Assembly (NCBI GenBank): GCA_029572935.1
Contig: JAKQHM010000004.1
Coordinates: 1 to 64,000, forward strand
Reading direction: 5' to 3'
From: Bacteroidota bacterium
Lineage (GTDB): Bacteria; Bacteroidota; Bacteroidia; Chitinophagales; Saprospiraceae
Length of the DNA: 64,000 nucleotides
Below, piece by piece: positions 36,561-45,241 of this stretch (positions are counted from its first letter, which is position 1; each line of letters opens with the position of its first letter). The notes below the pieces were generated by a model. It did no database searches and was not told where the DNA came from. It saw only the letters and a list, made by a program, of their open reading frames with translations. Position numbers and translations under genes: made by a program.

Positions 36561-38489
36561 ATGAATCAGTTGCACCAAAGCTCATCGCCCTACCTGCTTC
36601 AGCACAAGGACAATCCCGTCCACTGGCTGCCCTGGGGTGAGGAAGCTTTGTCTCAGGCACGTTTAAAAAATCTGCCCCTCCTGGTCAGTGTCGGTTATTC
36701 TACTTGTCACTGGTGTCACGTCATGGCCCATGAGTCGTTTGAGGATCCGGATATAGCGTCCATCATGAATGAGTTCTTTGTATGTGTCAAGGTAGACCGG
36801 GAGGAAAGGCCCGATATTGATCATTTTCTGATGAATGCAGTACAAGCGATGGGCGTGTCCGGAGGATGGCCGCTTCATTGCTTTCTGACACCTGACCTCA
36901 AGCCATTTTATGGGGGGACTTATTTTCCTCCGGTGAGAAAGTATGGACGCATGTCCTGGCCTGAATTGCTCATGGCCATTCACCAGGCCTGGCTTCGAAA
37001 AAGAAGTGAAATCACGGAGCAGGGAAATAAACTATTGGCCCACCTTCAGGAAAGCAGTAAGGTGTCAGGTTCCGGATCAGAAAGGTCGGTTCAAAGATCA
37101 GAAGTAGCTTCTTCCATCCATTCTTTGATGGATAAAGAAGAGGGCGGATTTGGGTATGGGCAGAAATTTCCCAATACCTTCCTTTTGGAGTATTTGTGGA
37201 AACACGGAGATGCGGACCAAAAAGAGTTCGTATTATTTACCTTGCGAAAAATGTGTCGCTCGGGAATCTACGATCATCTTGCAGGAGGCTTTTTTCGCTA
37301 TACCGTGGATCGGTCATGGGCCATTCCTCATTTCGAAAAAATGGCTTATGACCATGCACTGATGATGGGAATATTGTCGCTCGTATTAAGAACTGTTCAC
37401 GATGAAACTTTGCTGAGAGCCTTACATGGAGCCTGGAAGTTTTGGGAAGAGAATATGATATCCGAGGAAGGCCTATTTTTTGCAGCACTCGATGCCGATA
37501 CAGAAGGAGAGGAAGGCAAGTATTACCTCTGGGGAAATGAGGAAATTCAGCTCGCCACCGGATCCCAAAAAGAAGATTTGAAAGATTTGGTTTGGTTTGA
37601 AATGCCCCATCAGCAATCCCCGGCCTGGCACCTGGGAATATCAAAAGATGCAACGGTCCCTTTGAGTCAGGGCACGGAAGGAATCCTGTCCCAATTGCTT
37701 CAATACCGAGGCCAGCGCAGCTCGCCAGGTGTGGACTACAAATGCATCCTCGGTTGGAATGCATTGATGGTCAAGGCCTATGCGGAATCTTACCGGGCAA
37801 CCGGAAGAAACGATTACAAAGAAAAAGCTGTGTCCCTTTGTAAAAAACTTCAAGCATTTTTTGTTAATAATGACCATGGCTTTGTTCGGTACCGCACTCA
37901 GGGCAACGCTTTGGGAAACGCCTTTCTAGAGGATTATGCCTTTCTTCTGGAGGCATGCCTTTCGGTTTACCAATTGAATTTTGATGCAGAAATGCTGGTT
38001 TTTTGTCAGGATCTGATGCGCCAAATAGACCTGAGATTTCCCACGGATTCCGGATTATATCTGCCAGCTCCCCGGGATTTATCGGATTCATTGCCTTCTG
38101 GAGTGGATTTTTCAGATCACTCCATCCCCAATGCCAACAGCGTTCTGGCAGGTAACTTTTTGAAACTTGCTGTCATTTTGCAGGATTCTGAATGGGAGAC
38201 CAGAGCCATGAAAATGCTTGAAAAAGCCTGTGCCTGTCCCTCAGAAATTGTCCCCTCGCGCATCAGCTGGTTTTCGCTGAGGGACACTGATCGGGATTTG
38301 CGCTGGGAAATCAAGTGCAAAGATCCGGAAACAGCCTACCTTTATATCCAAGGAATCTTGGATCATGATGTGTTGCTCGTTCAGGATGATCATTTGGATG
38401 AAAGAGAAATTCAACCTTGCACGGGTCAGGTCTGCTATCTGCCATTGGCCAGTAAAGAGGATTTCCATTCCTGGTACCAAAATAAATAG
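36561..38489 (+). CDS. YyaL-like thioredoxin-domain/(a/a)6-barrel protein (DUF255 family)
   Basis: 642 residues, near the usual 650-700. The N-terminal ~165 residues form the DUF255 thioredoxin-like domain with [13 protein letters not shown], the CxxC site in STCHWCHVM and [10 protein letters not shown]. The rest is an alpha-toroid as in N-acylglucosamine epimerases and six-hairpin glycosidases ([44 protein letters not shown]). The human homologue is SPATA20. Its biochemical role is not established. No signal peptide is seen, so it is probably cytoplasmic. The next gene begins only 8 bases after the stop and may be co-transcribed. Confidence 0.9.
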   Translation: MNQLHQSSSPYLLQHKDNPVHWLPWGEEALSQARLKNLPLLVSVGYSTCHWCHVMAHESFEDPDIASIMNEFFVCVKVDREERPDIDHFLMNAVQAMGVSGGWPLHCFLTPDLKPFYGGTYFPPVRKYGRMSWPELLMAIHQAWLRKRSEITEQGNKLLAHLQESSKVSGSGSERSVQRSEVASSIHSLMDKEEGGFGYGQKFPNTFLLEYLWKHGDADQKEFVLFTLRKMCRSGIYDHLAGGFFRYTVDRSWAIPHFEKMAYDHALMMGILSLVLRTVHDETLLRALHGAWKFWEENMISEEGLFFAALDADTEGEEGKYYLWGNEEIQLATGSQKEDLKDLVWFEMPHQQSPAWHLGISKDATVPLSQGTEGILSQLLQYRGQRSSPGVDYKCILGWNALMVKAYAESYRATGRNDYKEKAVSLCKKLQAFFVNNDHGFVRYRTQGNALGNAFLEDYAFLLEACLSVYQLNFDAEMLVFCQDLMRQIDLRFPTDSGLYLPAPRDLSDSLPSGVDFSDHSIPNANSVLAGNFLKLAVILQDSEWETRAMKMLEKACACPSEIVPSRISWFSLRDTDRDLRWEIKCKDPETAYLYIQGILDHDVLLVQDDHLDEREIQPCTGQVCYLPLASKEDFHSWYQNK

Positions 38490-38496
38490 ATCAGCT

Positions 38497-39456
38497 TTGA
38501 AAATTTTCCTTGTTTGGACTTTATATTGGCTATTGGGTTGGGGCATTACTCAAGCTCAGCAAAGTCCGTTGTCCGCACTCCAATTCATAGATCCCAGCAG
38601 AATGATCTTATCTGCCGCGGGACTTCAGGGTGAGAACAACCTGAGCGTCACCTACAGGGATCAGTGGACCGGGCTCCCCGGACGACCTGTCACAGCTGCA
38701 GCCGGATGTAGTGGCCCACTGAAATCTCTGGGCGGAGCGTGGTCTGGACTTGTGTCTCTCGATCAGTTGGGATTGCAACGGGCTATCTCCATGCGAACCG
38801 GCTATAACCAGGTTTTTCCCATGGAACAGATTCTGATATCTGCCGGTCTGGGATTGGGCTGGGATCATCGCAACTGGGATGGAAATGCAGTCAGAACACC
38901 CGAAGGCATCTATGGAACACAAGGCTTTGATCACCTGGATCCGGGTTTGGTGACAGGTACGTTTAATCATAATGCATTGGAAATCATTCCATCTGTGTAT
39001 ATTCAAACCCGGTGGGCTGAGACGGGAATCGAATTGGGAGTGCCGATTCTTCAACAATCTGCTCCGGTCAGACGAATTTTCTCAAAACATTTTTTACTAA
39101 AATATGCCTTGTTGAGAGAATTTAAATTCAATAAAGTTGAACTTTTAAGTCAGTTATTCCTGTATTCCGATTTTATCCGGACTCAGTCTGAATTATTTTT
39201 CAAAATGAGCTATAATGGCAATATTTTTGGAGGGATAAGCCTGAGGGGGTACGACCGGAAAAGTCTGGATGCGCTTGGAATGATGGCTGGAATCAGGTTG
39301 AGCAACCACCTGTTTCTCTATTTGGGAGTTGAAATGCCGCTCAATGCTCTTAGAAGTCAATTAAATGGCTGGAATCAGGATTTTGGCCTCAGTTATCGTT
39401 GGGGGGCAAGGGACGGAAGAAGGGGAATCCCCATCATTTACAACCCCAGATGGTAG
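38497..39456 (+). CDS. PorP/SprF-family type IX secretion outer-membrane protein
   Basis: About 319 residues. The frame is open back to 38365 inside the YyaL-like gene, but the TTG at 38497 gives a textbook signal peptide (MKIFLVWTLYWLLGWGITQAQQ) 8 bases after the neighbour's stop. The mature start QQSPLSALQFIDPSRM and the repeated barrel strands (GLQRAISMRTGYNQ, RIFSKHFLLKYALLREFK, MMAGIRLSNHLFLYLG) match the PorP/SprF family. These outer-membrane barrels work with the T9SS and often tether type B cargo or motor parts. Position just upstream of gldK reproduces the porP-porK-porL-porM-porN order of Porphyromonas. Confidence 0.88.
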   Translation: MKIFLVWTLYWLLGWGITQAQQSPLSALQFIDPSRMILSAAGLQGENNLSVTYRDQWTGLPGRPVTAAAGCSGPLKSLGGAWSGLVSLDQLGLQRAISMRTGYNQVFPMEQILISAGLGLGWDHRNWDGNAVRTPEGIYGTQGFDHLDPGLVTGTFNHNALEIIPSVYIQTRWAETGIELGVPILQQSAPVRRIFSKHFLLKYALLREFKFNKVELLSQLFLYSDFIRTQSELFFKMSYNGNIFGGISLRGYDRKSLDALGMMAGIRLSNHLFLYLGVEMPLNALRSQLNGWNQDFGLSYRWGARDGRRGIPIIYNPRW

Positions 39457-39542
39457 TAAATTGCTCAGAGTAAGTATTTAACATATAGAATATTTGTCTC
39501 ATACAAAAAAATTTATTATTTACCTAAATCAAATAATAAGTT

Positions 39543-39550
39543 TATTTTTG
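39543..39550 (+). promoter_or_regulatory. Bacteroidota -7 element (TATTTTTG) upstream of gldK
   Basis: Perfect TAnnTTTG, 136 bases before gldK, which would leave a leader of about 130 bases. A weaker TATCTTTA lies closer at 39639-39646. Either or both may drive gldKLMN. Confidence 0.4.
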
Positions 39551-39571
39551 TGACGTTTTCTGACCGTAGAT

Positions 39572-39586
39572 AGAGCCTTAGGCTCT
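39572..39586 (+). promoter_or_regulatory. Short GC-rich hairpin in the gldK leader
   Basis: AGAGCC (39572-39577) and GGCTCT (39581-39586) form a perfect 6-base stem with a 3-base loop, in an otherwise AT-rich leader. It has no T-run and is not a terminator. It could stabilise or regulate the gldKLMN transcript; this is speculative. Confidence 0.3.
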
Positions 39587-39686
39587 GCCTGCGTTGAAAT
39601 TTAGAAAATAAAATCTGTGCGATAAATGATAGAGTTTTTATCTTTACGCACTTTTTTTGAACTAATAGTAGGTAAAACAGAACCAA

Positions 39687-40925
39687 ATGAGGAAATTGAA
39701 TCTTTCTCTTTTTGCCCTGGCTGTCATTTTTGCAGTCTCATGTGGAAAAAAGACTCCGAGCGGAGAGCTCGTAGGTGTGCAGGAAAGGCCAAGGTGGAAT
39801 GGAATTAACCCATTCGGCATGGTCTACGTTCCATCCGGTAGCACAAACCTTGGACAGGCTGATCAGGACTTCTTCAACACCAATGTTCAGCGGACCCAAA
39901 CAGTTTCTATTTCAGGGTTTTACATGGATGACACCGAAATTACCAACAACGAATACAGACAATTTGTTTTTTGGGTCAGAGATTCTCTGGCTCATGCTGC
40001 ATTGGGTCATTTTCAGGAAAGCGAAGATGGTACAACTGAGTTGATTGACTGGGAACAGGAGATCGACTGGGAAGACGAAACCCTGGCTGATCTGAACTTT
40101 GCCGGAGCAGATGCTTTTAAAGGGGTGACCGAATTGGATACCCGTAAGTTCGTTTACGAATGGGAATGGAAGGACTGGCAGATGGCGGCACACGCCAGAG
40201 GCATCAAAAGAAGCAACATCATCCACAAAGAAAAGACCAACGTCTATCCGGATACCCTTTGTTGGATTCGCGACTATACCTATTCTTATAATGAACCCCT
40301 GACCAGAAATTATTTTTCCCACCCGGCTTTTGATGACTACCCGGTTGTAGGGATTAACTGGAATCAAGCCAGGGCCTTCTGTTATTGGAGAACTCTCCTT
40401 TGGAATTCTTTCAAAGCAGAAGATGAGCCAAATTCTGAGGAATTCCGTCTGCCGCTTGAGTCAGAGTGGGAGTGGGCCGCCAGAGGCGGACAGGAGCTTT
40501 CAATGTATCCTTGGGGTTCCTACTATACTAGAAATGCAAAAGGTTGCCTTTTGGCTAACTTTAAGCCCGGAAGAGGTAACTATCCGGAGGATGGGGGCAT
40601 GCATACCGTTAAGGCGGATGCCTATTTTCCTAATGAGTATGGACTATATAACATGGCAGGAAACGTAGCCGAGTGGACCGAAACAGCTTATCAGGACAAT
40701 GCGAGAAACTTTGTCCATGACCTCAACCCTGATGTAAAATACGATGCAAGGCCGGAAGATCCCGAAGCATTCAAGCGCAAAGTCGTAAGAGGAGGTTCCT
40801 GGAAAGATATCGGTTATTACCTACAGTGCGGTACGCGCAACTGGGAGTTTCAGGACACTTCCAAGTCGTATATAGGTTTCAGGACAGTCCTTTCCTTCCT
40901 GGGTAGGTCTGCCAATGATTTCTAA
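39687..40925 (+). CDS. gldK: Type IX secretion/gliding lipoprotein GldK
   Basis: 412 residues. GldK (PorK) is an outer-membrane lipoprotein that forms, with GldN, the periplasmic ring of the type IX secretion system. The signal peptide ends in a lipobox with Cys at residue 19 (FAVSCGKKT). The rest is a formylglycine-generating-enzyme/sulfatase-modifying-like domain: GMVYVPSGSTNLG, MDDTEITNNEYRQFV, YPVVGINWNQARAFCYWR, RLPLESEWEWAARGG, YNMAGNVAEWTE, VRGGSWKD. The fold is thought to be structural rather than catalytic here. It is the first gene of gldKLMN, which ends at a strong terminator. Confidence 0.96.
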   Translation: MRKLNLSLFALAVIFAVSCGKKTPSGELVGVQERPRWNGINPFGMVYVPSGSTNLGQADQDFFNTNVQRTQTVSISGFYMDDTEITNNEYRQFVFWVRDSLAHAALGHFQESEDGTTELIDWEQEIDWEDETLADLNFAGADAFKGVTELDTRKFVYEWEWKDWQMAAHARGIKRSNIIHKEKTNVYPDTLCWIRDYTYSYNEPLTRNYFSHPAFDDYPVVGINWNQARAFCYWRTLLWNSFKAEDEPNSEEFRLPLESEWEWAARGGQELSMYPWGSYYTRNAKGCLLANFKPGRGNYPEDGGMHTVKADAYFPNEYGLYNMAGNVAEWTETAYQDNARNFVHDLNPDVKYDARPEDPEAFKRKVVRGGSWKDIGYYLQCGTRNWEFQDTSKSYIGFRTVLSFLGRSANDF

Positions 40926-40989
40926 TTGAGTTGCAAATCATTTTTCATTCATAACTAACAAATTTCTTAATTGATTAAAATTTCAAGCA

Positions 40990-41583
40990 ATGGCTATTTA
41001 CAAAACTGGTTGGTTTAAGTACGGAAAGAACTTTCTTATTGGTGTGGGTGCCGCCATCGTCATGATTGGAGCCCTCTTCAAAATCCTTTCTTTGGAAGGT
41101 GGTGATGTAATGTTGACCGCAGGACTGGTTACAGAGGCTTTCCTCTTCCTTATTCTCGGTATCCTTCCTCCGGAAAAAGACTATTACTGGGAAAAACTCT
41201 ATCCGGGTCTCGATGATTACAATGCAAGAATTAACCCTTTGACCGAAGGACCCACAAAAGCTTCCGGCCCAAGACCTATCAATGGAGAAGTGGTTGAAAA
41301 CCAGTTGGGAGGAATGCTCGGCGAATTGCAGAACATGTCCAAGAGCCTGGGTTCACTGAAAGCTCTTCAGGAAGTAGACTTTAGCAAAACCGGTGATCAG
41401 ATCAAAGCCATGGGTAATTTCTATCAGAAAATGAACGAGGCTATCACTGAAATGAGTGCTTCCGTGGAAGATACCAAGAAGTACAAAGATCAGGTGGCTG
41501 TTCTGAATAAGAACCTGTCAAGCCTGAACTCAGTTTATGGCAATATTCTGGGTGCTTACAAAAACATGGGAGGAGGAAACTGA
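40990..41583 (+). CDS. gldL: T9SS motor subunit GldL
   Basis: 197 residues. GldL (PorL) is the inner-membrane part of the proton-powered motor of type IX secretion and gliding. Two transmembrane helices are clear: NFLIGVGAAIVMIGALFKIL (~14-33) and VMLTAGLVTEAFLFLILGIL (~40-59). The second contains Glu49, the position of the conserved membrane-embedded acidic residue needed for proton flow in Flavobacterium GldL. A cytoplasmic helical tail (~100-190) follows. It is in an operon between gldK and gldM. Confidence 0.96.
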   Translation: MAIYKTGWFKYGKNFLIGVGAAIVMIGALFKILSLEGGDVMLTAGLVTEAFLFLILGILPPEKDYYWEKLYPGLDDYNARINPLTEGPTKASGPRPINGEVVENQLGGMLGELQNMSKSLGSLKALQEVDFSKTGDQIKAMGNFYQKMNEAITEMSASVEDTKKYKDQVAVLNKNLSSLNSVYGNILGAYKNMGGGN

Positions 41584-41653
41584 TTCTGAATTTTCAGCAG
41601 TCAATTTCATACTCAACTATCGAATCTGATTAAATAACCGTAAATAGAAAAAG

Positions 41654-43222
41654 ATGTCAATACCTAAGCAGCCGCGCCAGTTGATGATCAATATCATGTA
41701 TCTGGTTTTAACGGCTCTACTGGCACTGAACGTTTCTGCAGAGATATTCAACGCTTTTAAGTTGGTGAACAGCAGTCTCTTGGATTCAAACAAATCCCTG
41801 GATTTGGCCAACGAAAATCTAGTACCTTCCATCGAAAAGAGAGCCAAGGCAAAAGTTGAGTTTCAGCGTTTTGCAGACAGGGCTCCAGAAGTAGTGAAGT
41901 TGGGAAATGAATTCTCCGCTTATGTAAACGATATGGTTAATGACCTTATCGACAAATCCGGTAACAAAAACGGAACCGTCGATGATGGGGATTATATCAT
42001 CAAAGGAGAGAAAAAGGAACTTAAAGGAAAGAAGGACAAGGATGTAACTACCCGTAACATGGTGAACGGTGGTAAAGGTCTTGAACTGAAAAACAAGATC
42101 CTTGAATACAGACAAAAATTCCTGGCCCTGGTCGATGATTCAGTACGCGCAAGCATGGAGTCAGAGATCGTACTCAACATCGATGATGAAACCTGGAAGC
42201 ATTCCACTAAGAAGAGCTGGGAGGAATATACCTTTAAGCAAATGCCTCTTGGTGCCTGTATGCCTATCTTTACCAAGTTCATCAACGATGCCAAAGCTTC
42301 CGAAAATGCCATCCTCAACCATTTCAGTAAAAAACTGGGTGGTGAAGATGTGGTTTTGGATAAATTCACTGTTATTTCTTCTCCGAAGAAATCTTATATC
42401 ATCAAAGGTGAGCCTTTTGAAACGGAGATTTCTTTGGCTGCATCTACCTCTAAGTCCTCGCAGACCAAGGTTTCCTTGTCCGTAAATGGATCCAACCTTG
42501 CAGTGAATGACGAAGGAGTGGCTGTATGGAAGACCGTTGGGTCTGATGTGGGAGTAAAGAAGTATTCAGCGGTTGCTTCAGTAACCAACCCGGTTACGGG
42601 TAAAACTGACACTTATAAGAAAGAATTTGAATTCGAAGTAGGAGAGCGTTCCGCAAACGTTTCCGCCAAGAAGATGAACGTCTTTTATATAGGTGTGGAT
42701 AACCCGGTGGGTATTTCTGCTGCAGGTGTTGCTTCAGCTCAGCTGAAAGTAGATGCCAGTGGAGCAGGAATCAATATCACCAAATCCGGCGCCGGTGATT
42801 ACAATGTGACCGTGGCTCAGCAGGGAGAAGCAACCATCACCCTTTCTGGTGGAGGTCTTACCCCGACCAGCTTCAAATTCAGAGCTAAGAGAATTCCGAC
42901 TCCGATTCCTCAGTTGTCCGGTAAGACCGGTGGATCTATTCCAAACGGTACCTTTAAGGCCCAGCAGGGTATCATCCCCGTCCTGGAAGGCTTTGACTTT
43001 GATGCAAAATGTGCCATCGGCGGTTTCCGTCTGGTTCGCATCGCACCCAGACAGGATCCTGAATTTGCTGCCAACCAGGGTGGAAAATTCAGTGGTGAGG
43101 TGGCCAAGTTGATCGGAAAGGCAAAACCAGGTGACCGTTATATTTTTGAAGAAATCAAAGCTCGATGCCCGGGTGACCAGGCAGGTCGTGAGCTGAACGA
43201 AATGTCTTTTAAAATTCAATAA
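41654..43222 (+). CDS. gldM: T9SS motor/shaft subunit GldM
   Basis: 522 residues. GldM (PorM) has one N-terminal membrane helix (MINIMYLVLTALLALNVSAE) next to the PRQLM start typical of the family, and a long periplasmic part made of a helical domain (~40-230) and Ig-like domains (~235-520). It transmits energy from the GldL motor across the periplasm to the GldK/GldN ring. The run GKKDKDVTTRNMVNGGKG (~125-145) is a family-typical charged loop. The gene is 70 bases from gldL and 14 bases from gldN. Confidence 0.96.
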   Translation: MSIPKQPRQLMINIMYLVLTALLALNVSAEIFNAFKLVNSSLLDSNKSLDLANENLVPSIEKRAKAKVEFQRFADRAPEVVKLGNEFSAYVNDMVNDLIDKSGNKNGTVDDGDYIIKGEKKELKGKKDKDVTTRNMVNGGKGLELKNKILEYRQKFLALVDDSVRASMESEIVLNIDDETWKHSTKKSWEEYTFKQMPLGACMPIFTKFINDAKASENAILNHFSKKLGGEDVVLDKFTVISSPKKSYIIKGEPFETEISLAASTSKSSQTKVSLSVNGSNLAVNDEGVAVWKTVGSDVGVKKYSAVASVTNPVTGKTDTYKKEFEFEVGERSANVSAKKMNVFYIGVDNPVGISAAGVASAQLKVDASGAGINITKSGAGDYNVTVAQQGEATITLSGGGLTPTSFKFRAKRIPTPIPQLSGKTGGSIPNGTFKAQQGIIPVLEGFDFDAKCAIGGFRLVRIAPRQDPEFAANQGGKFSGEVAKLIGKAKPGDRYIFEEIKARCPGDQAGRELNEMSFKIQ

Positions 43223-43236
43223 TTAATATTCTTCCC

Positions 43237-44112
43237 ATGAAAGTTTTCAGGATTTCATTTTTAGCCCTGATCCTCGGACTCAGCTATTCGTTCTCTTATG
43301 GACAGGTAGATGAAGAAGTGACGGAATCAAGTGAACTGGAAGATACATCTGCATACATGGATGATATCGTCCCCAGACAAATGGTACCCGAGCAAAGGGT
43401 CCTGGCTTATGAACCCATCAGGGAGGCTGACATAGTCTGGACTAAAAGGGTTTGGAGGGTGCTTGATACACGCGAGAAAATGAACATTGCGTTTATGGAG
43501 CCCAACAGATACTTCTTCCAGGTTTTGCTAGACCTTGCACGCAATGGAGACGTCAAGATTTTTGCAAAGGATGACTTCAAGCGCGTCGTATTAAATGACG
43601 AACTTGAAAAAATGCTTTACAAAATTGACACCCAGAGTGTTTGGGATCCTGAAACCTATATTGAAGAAATCAAGGTCATCAGAAATGACATCAACCCGGA
43701 GGATATCCAGAAATACCGGATCAAAGAAATGTGGTATTTCGACAAGGAATCGGCCAGATTGCAATGCAGAATCCTGGGCATTGCCCCAATCAAGGATGAG
43801 CGCGATTTGACTACCGGCGAGATCAAATATTCCGGTCCTATGTTCTGGGTTTACTATCCTGAAGTGAGAAAATACCTTACGAAAGAAAGGGTTTTCAACG
43901 ATAAGAACGATAGTGCACCTATGACCTGGGCTGATATTTTTGATGGCAGGTTCTTCTCAAGCTACATCTTTAAGGAATCCAACGTATTGGATTACCGTTT
44001 GGAGGATTTCTTTGCAGGAGAGGACGAAAATGCCGGAGTGAAGATGCTTCTGGAATCCGAAAGGATAAAGAACGAGCTGCTCAATTTTGAGCATGATCTC
44101 TGGGTTTATTGA
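43237..44112 (+). CDS. gldN: T9SS/gliding protein GldN
   Basis: 291 residues with a signal peptide ending FSYGQ. GldN (PorN) pairs with GldK in the periplasmic ring of the T9SS. Recognisable blocks are VWTKRVWRVLDTREKMN, IKEMWYFDKESARLQCRILGIAP, FWVYYPEVRKYL and TWADIFDGRFFSSYIFKESN. The last gene of the operon, it is followed after 28 bases by a strong terminator. No GldO paralogue is present. Confidence 0.96.
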   Translation: MKVFRISFLALILGLSYSFSYGQVDEEVTESSELEDTSAYMDDIVPRQMVPEQRVLAYEPIREADIVWTKRVWRVLDTREKMNIAFMEPNRYFFQVLLDLARNGDVKIFAKDDFKRVVLNDELEKMLYKIDTQSVWDPETYIEEIKVIRNDINPEDIQKYRIKEMWYFDKESARLQCRILGIAPIKDERDLTTGEIKYSGPMFWVYYPEVRKYLTKERVFNDKNDSAPMTWADIFDGRFFSSYIFKESNVLDYRLEDFFAGEDENAGVKMLLESERIKNELLNFEHDLWVY

Positions 44113-44140
44113 TTTTTGATTAAAACATTCGAAAATATTC

Positions 44141-44170
44141 AAGCCGGATCCGTAAAGATCCGGCTTTTTT
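44141..44170 (+). terminator. Rho-independent terminator of gldKLMN
   Basis: AAGCCGGATC (44141-44150) pairs perfectly with GATCCGGCTT (44157-44166) around CGTAAA, followed by TTTT. It is the strongest terminator in the window. Confidence 0.92.
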
Positions 44171-44341
44171 ATTTCTGATCGGATGGCCTTATTCTTTTAT
44201 AGTTCAAGGTTGGTTTTAGATCAATGGGCTCATTCTATCTTTTCCAATCTTTGGTAGATTTAGTCTAAACCGGGTTTAAGGTGAACTGGAACCCCCAATC
44301 TGATAAAGTTTTCATATTTCTGACTTAATTTTATCCTCCAT

Positions 44342-45103
44342 ATGGGTATTCAACAATTTCATTATCGGAGACTTGGGTTGATATTCAAGCTTTTCATTTT
44401 TTTTAGTTGCTATGGTGTTCATGCGCAGCAAAGTTGTCTGAATCTATTGCAAAAGGCCCCGCTCTTGCCTGAGTCTGTGGGAAAAGCATTCGTTTCTGTC
44501 AAACTGGAGATTAAGCCGGAAATTCTCGATGACGGCACTGAATTTAAAAGAGTAAGTGCCTGGTCTATGACCTTTGACCAAAAGCAATATGATGAGCAGT
44601 TGGCAAAATATGTGGAGCGATGGGATAAAAAGGCCGAGGAAAATAGTTTTGCTCTGAATTACATCCCGGATACGACCACTGAAACAGGCTTGGCTATGGC
44701 GTACCTTAAGGCAATCGCTGATTCCGTGGTTGCGATCTGGACACCGGTTTCTACAGAAGCAAGAAATCTGGATCCGGATTTTACAGTCCTGAGCGATATT
44801 GATTTTGGTTGTGATGAAATAAAGTCATCCGCCCAAAGACTGAATAAGATAGCCAAAAGACAGAATGAACTCCTTTCCTCGGCCAAGGCCGGAATGATGG
44901 GGCCCTTCGACCGATTTCAAAGATATTTCAACAAGCTGGTGCAGATCAACGACCCTCTTATGAACAATGAGGTGATCGGACAGATGTCCAGGATGTTGTC
45001 TGTTTTGGAGGACTGGAACCTGATATACAGTTCGACTTTAAGCAATATGGTCGAAACGGGCATTTCCCTGAATAATGGAATGTGCCGACCGGATCATAAA
45101 TAA
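44342..45103 (+). CDS. Secreted protein of unknown function
   Basis: 253 residues from an ATG at 44342. A signal peptide (FKLFIFFSCYGVHAQQ) is followed by a mostly helical protein rich in Lys, Asp and Glu, with no motif I recognise. Three Cys remain after the signal (SCLNLL, FGCDEI, NGMCRP), an odd number. It stands alone after the gld terminator and converges on a FadL-like gene 138 bases downstream. Nothing links it to the T9SS apart from position, and it has no sorting domain. Confidence 0.7.
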   Translation: MGIQQFHYRRLGLIFKLFIFFSCYGVHAQQSCLNLLQKAPLLPESVGKAFVSVKLEIKPEILDDGTEFKRVSAWSMTFDQKQYDEQLAKYVERWDKKAEENSFALNYIPDTTTETGLAMAYLKAIADSVVAIWTPVSTEARNLDPDFTVLSDIDFGCDEIKSSAQRLNKIAKRQNELLSSAKAGMMGPFDRFQRYFNKLVQINDPLMNNEVIGQMSRMLSVLEDWNLIYSSTLSNMVETGISLNNGMCRPDHK

Positions 45104-45241
45104 TAGGTTAATTCCTTTTTTTGCCCCTGATTATGCAGACTTTTTTATATCCTGCTAACAGCAAGATTTCAAGATGTTTGGTCTTAAAACCAATGACTAT
45201 TTCCAAATGCCCTTGATGGTCAAGCTTATTGTTTCTAAATC

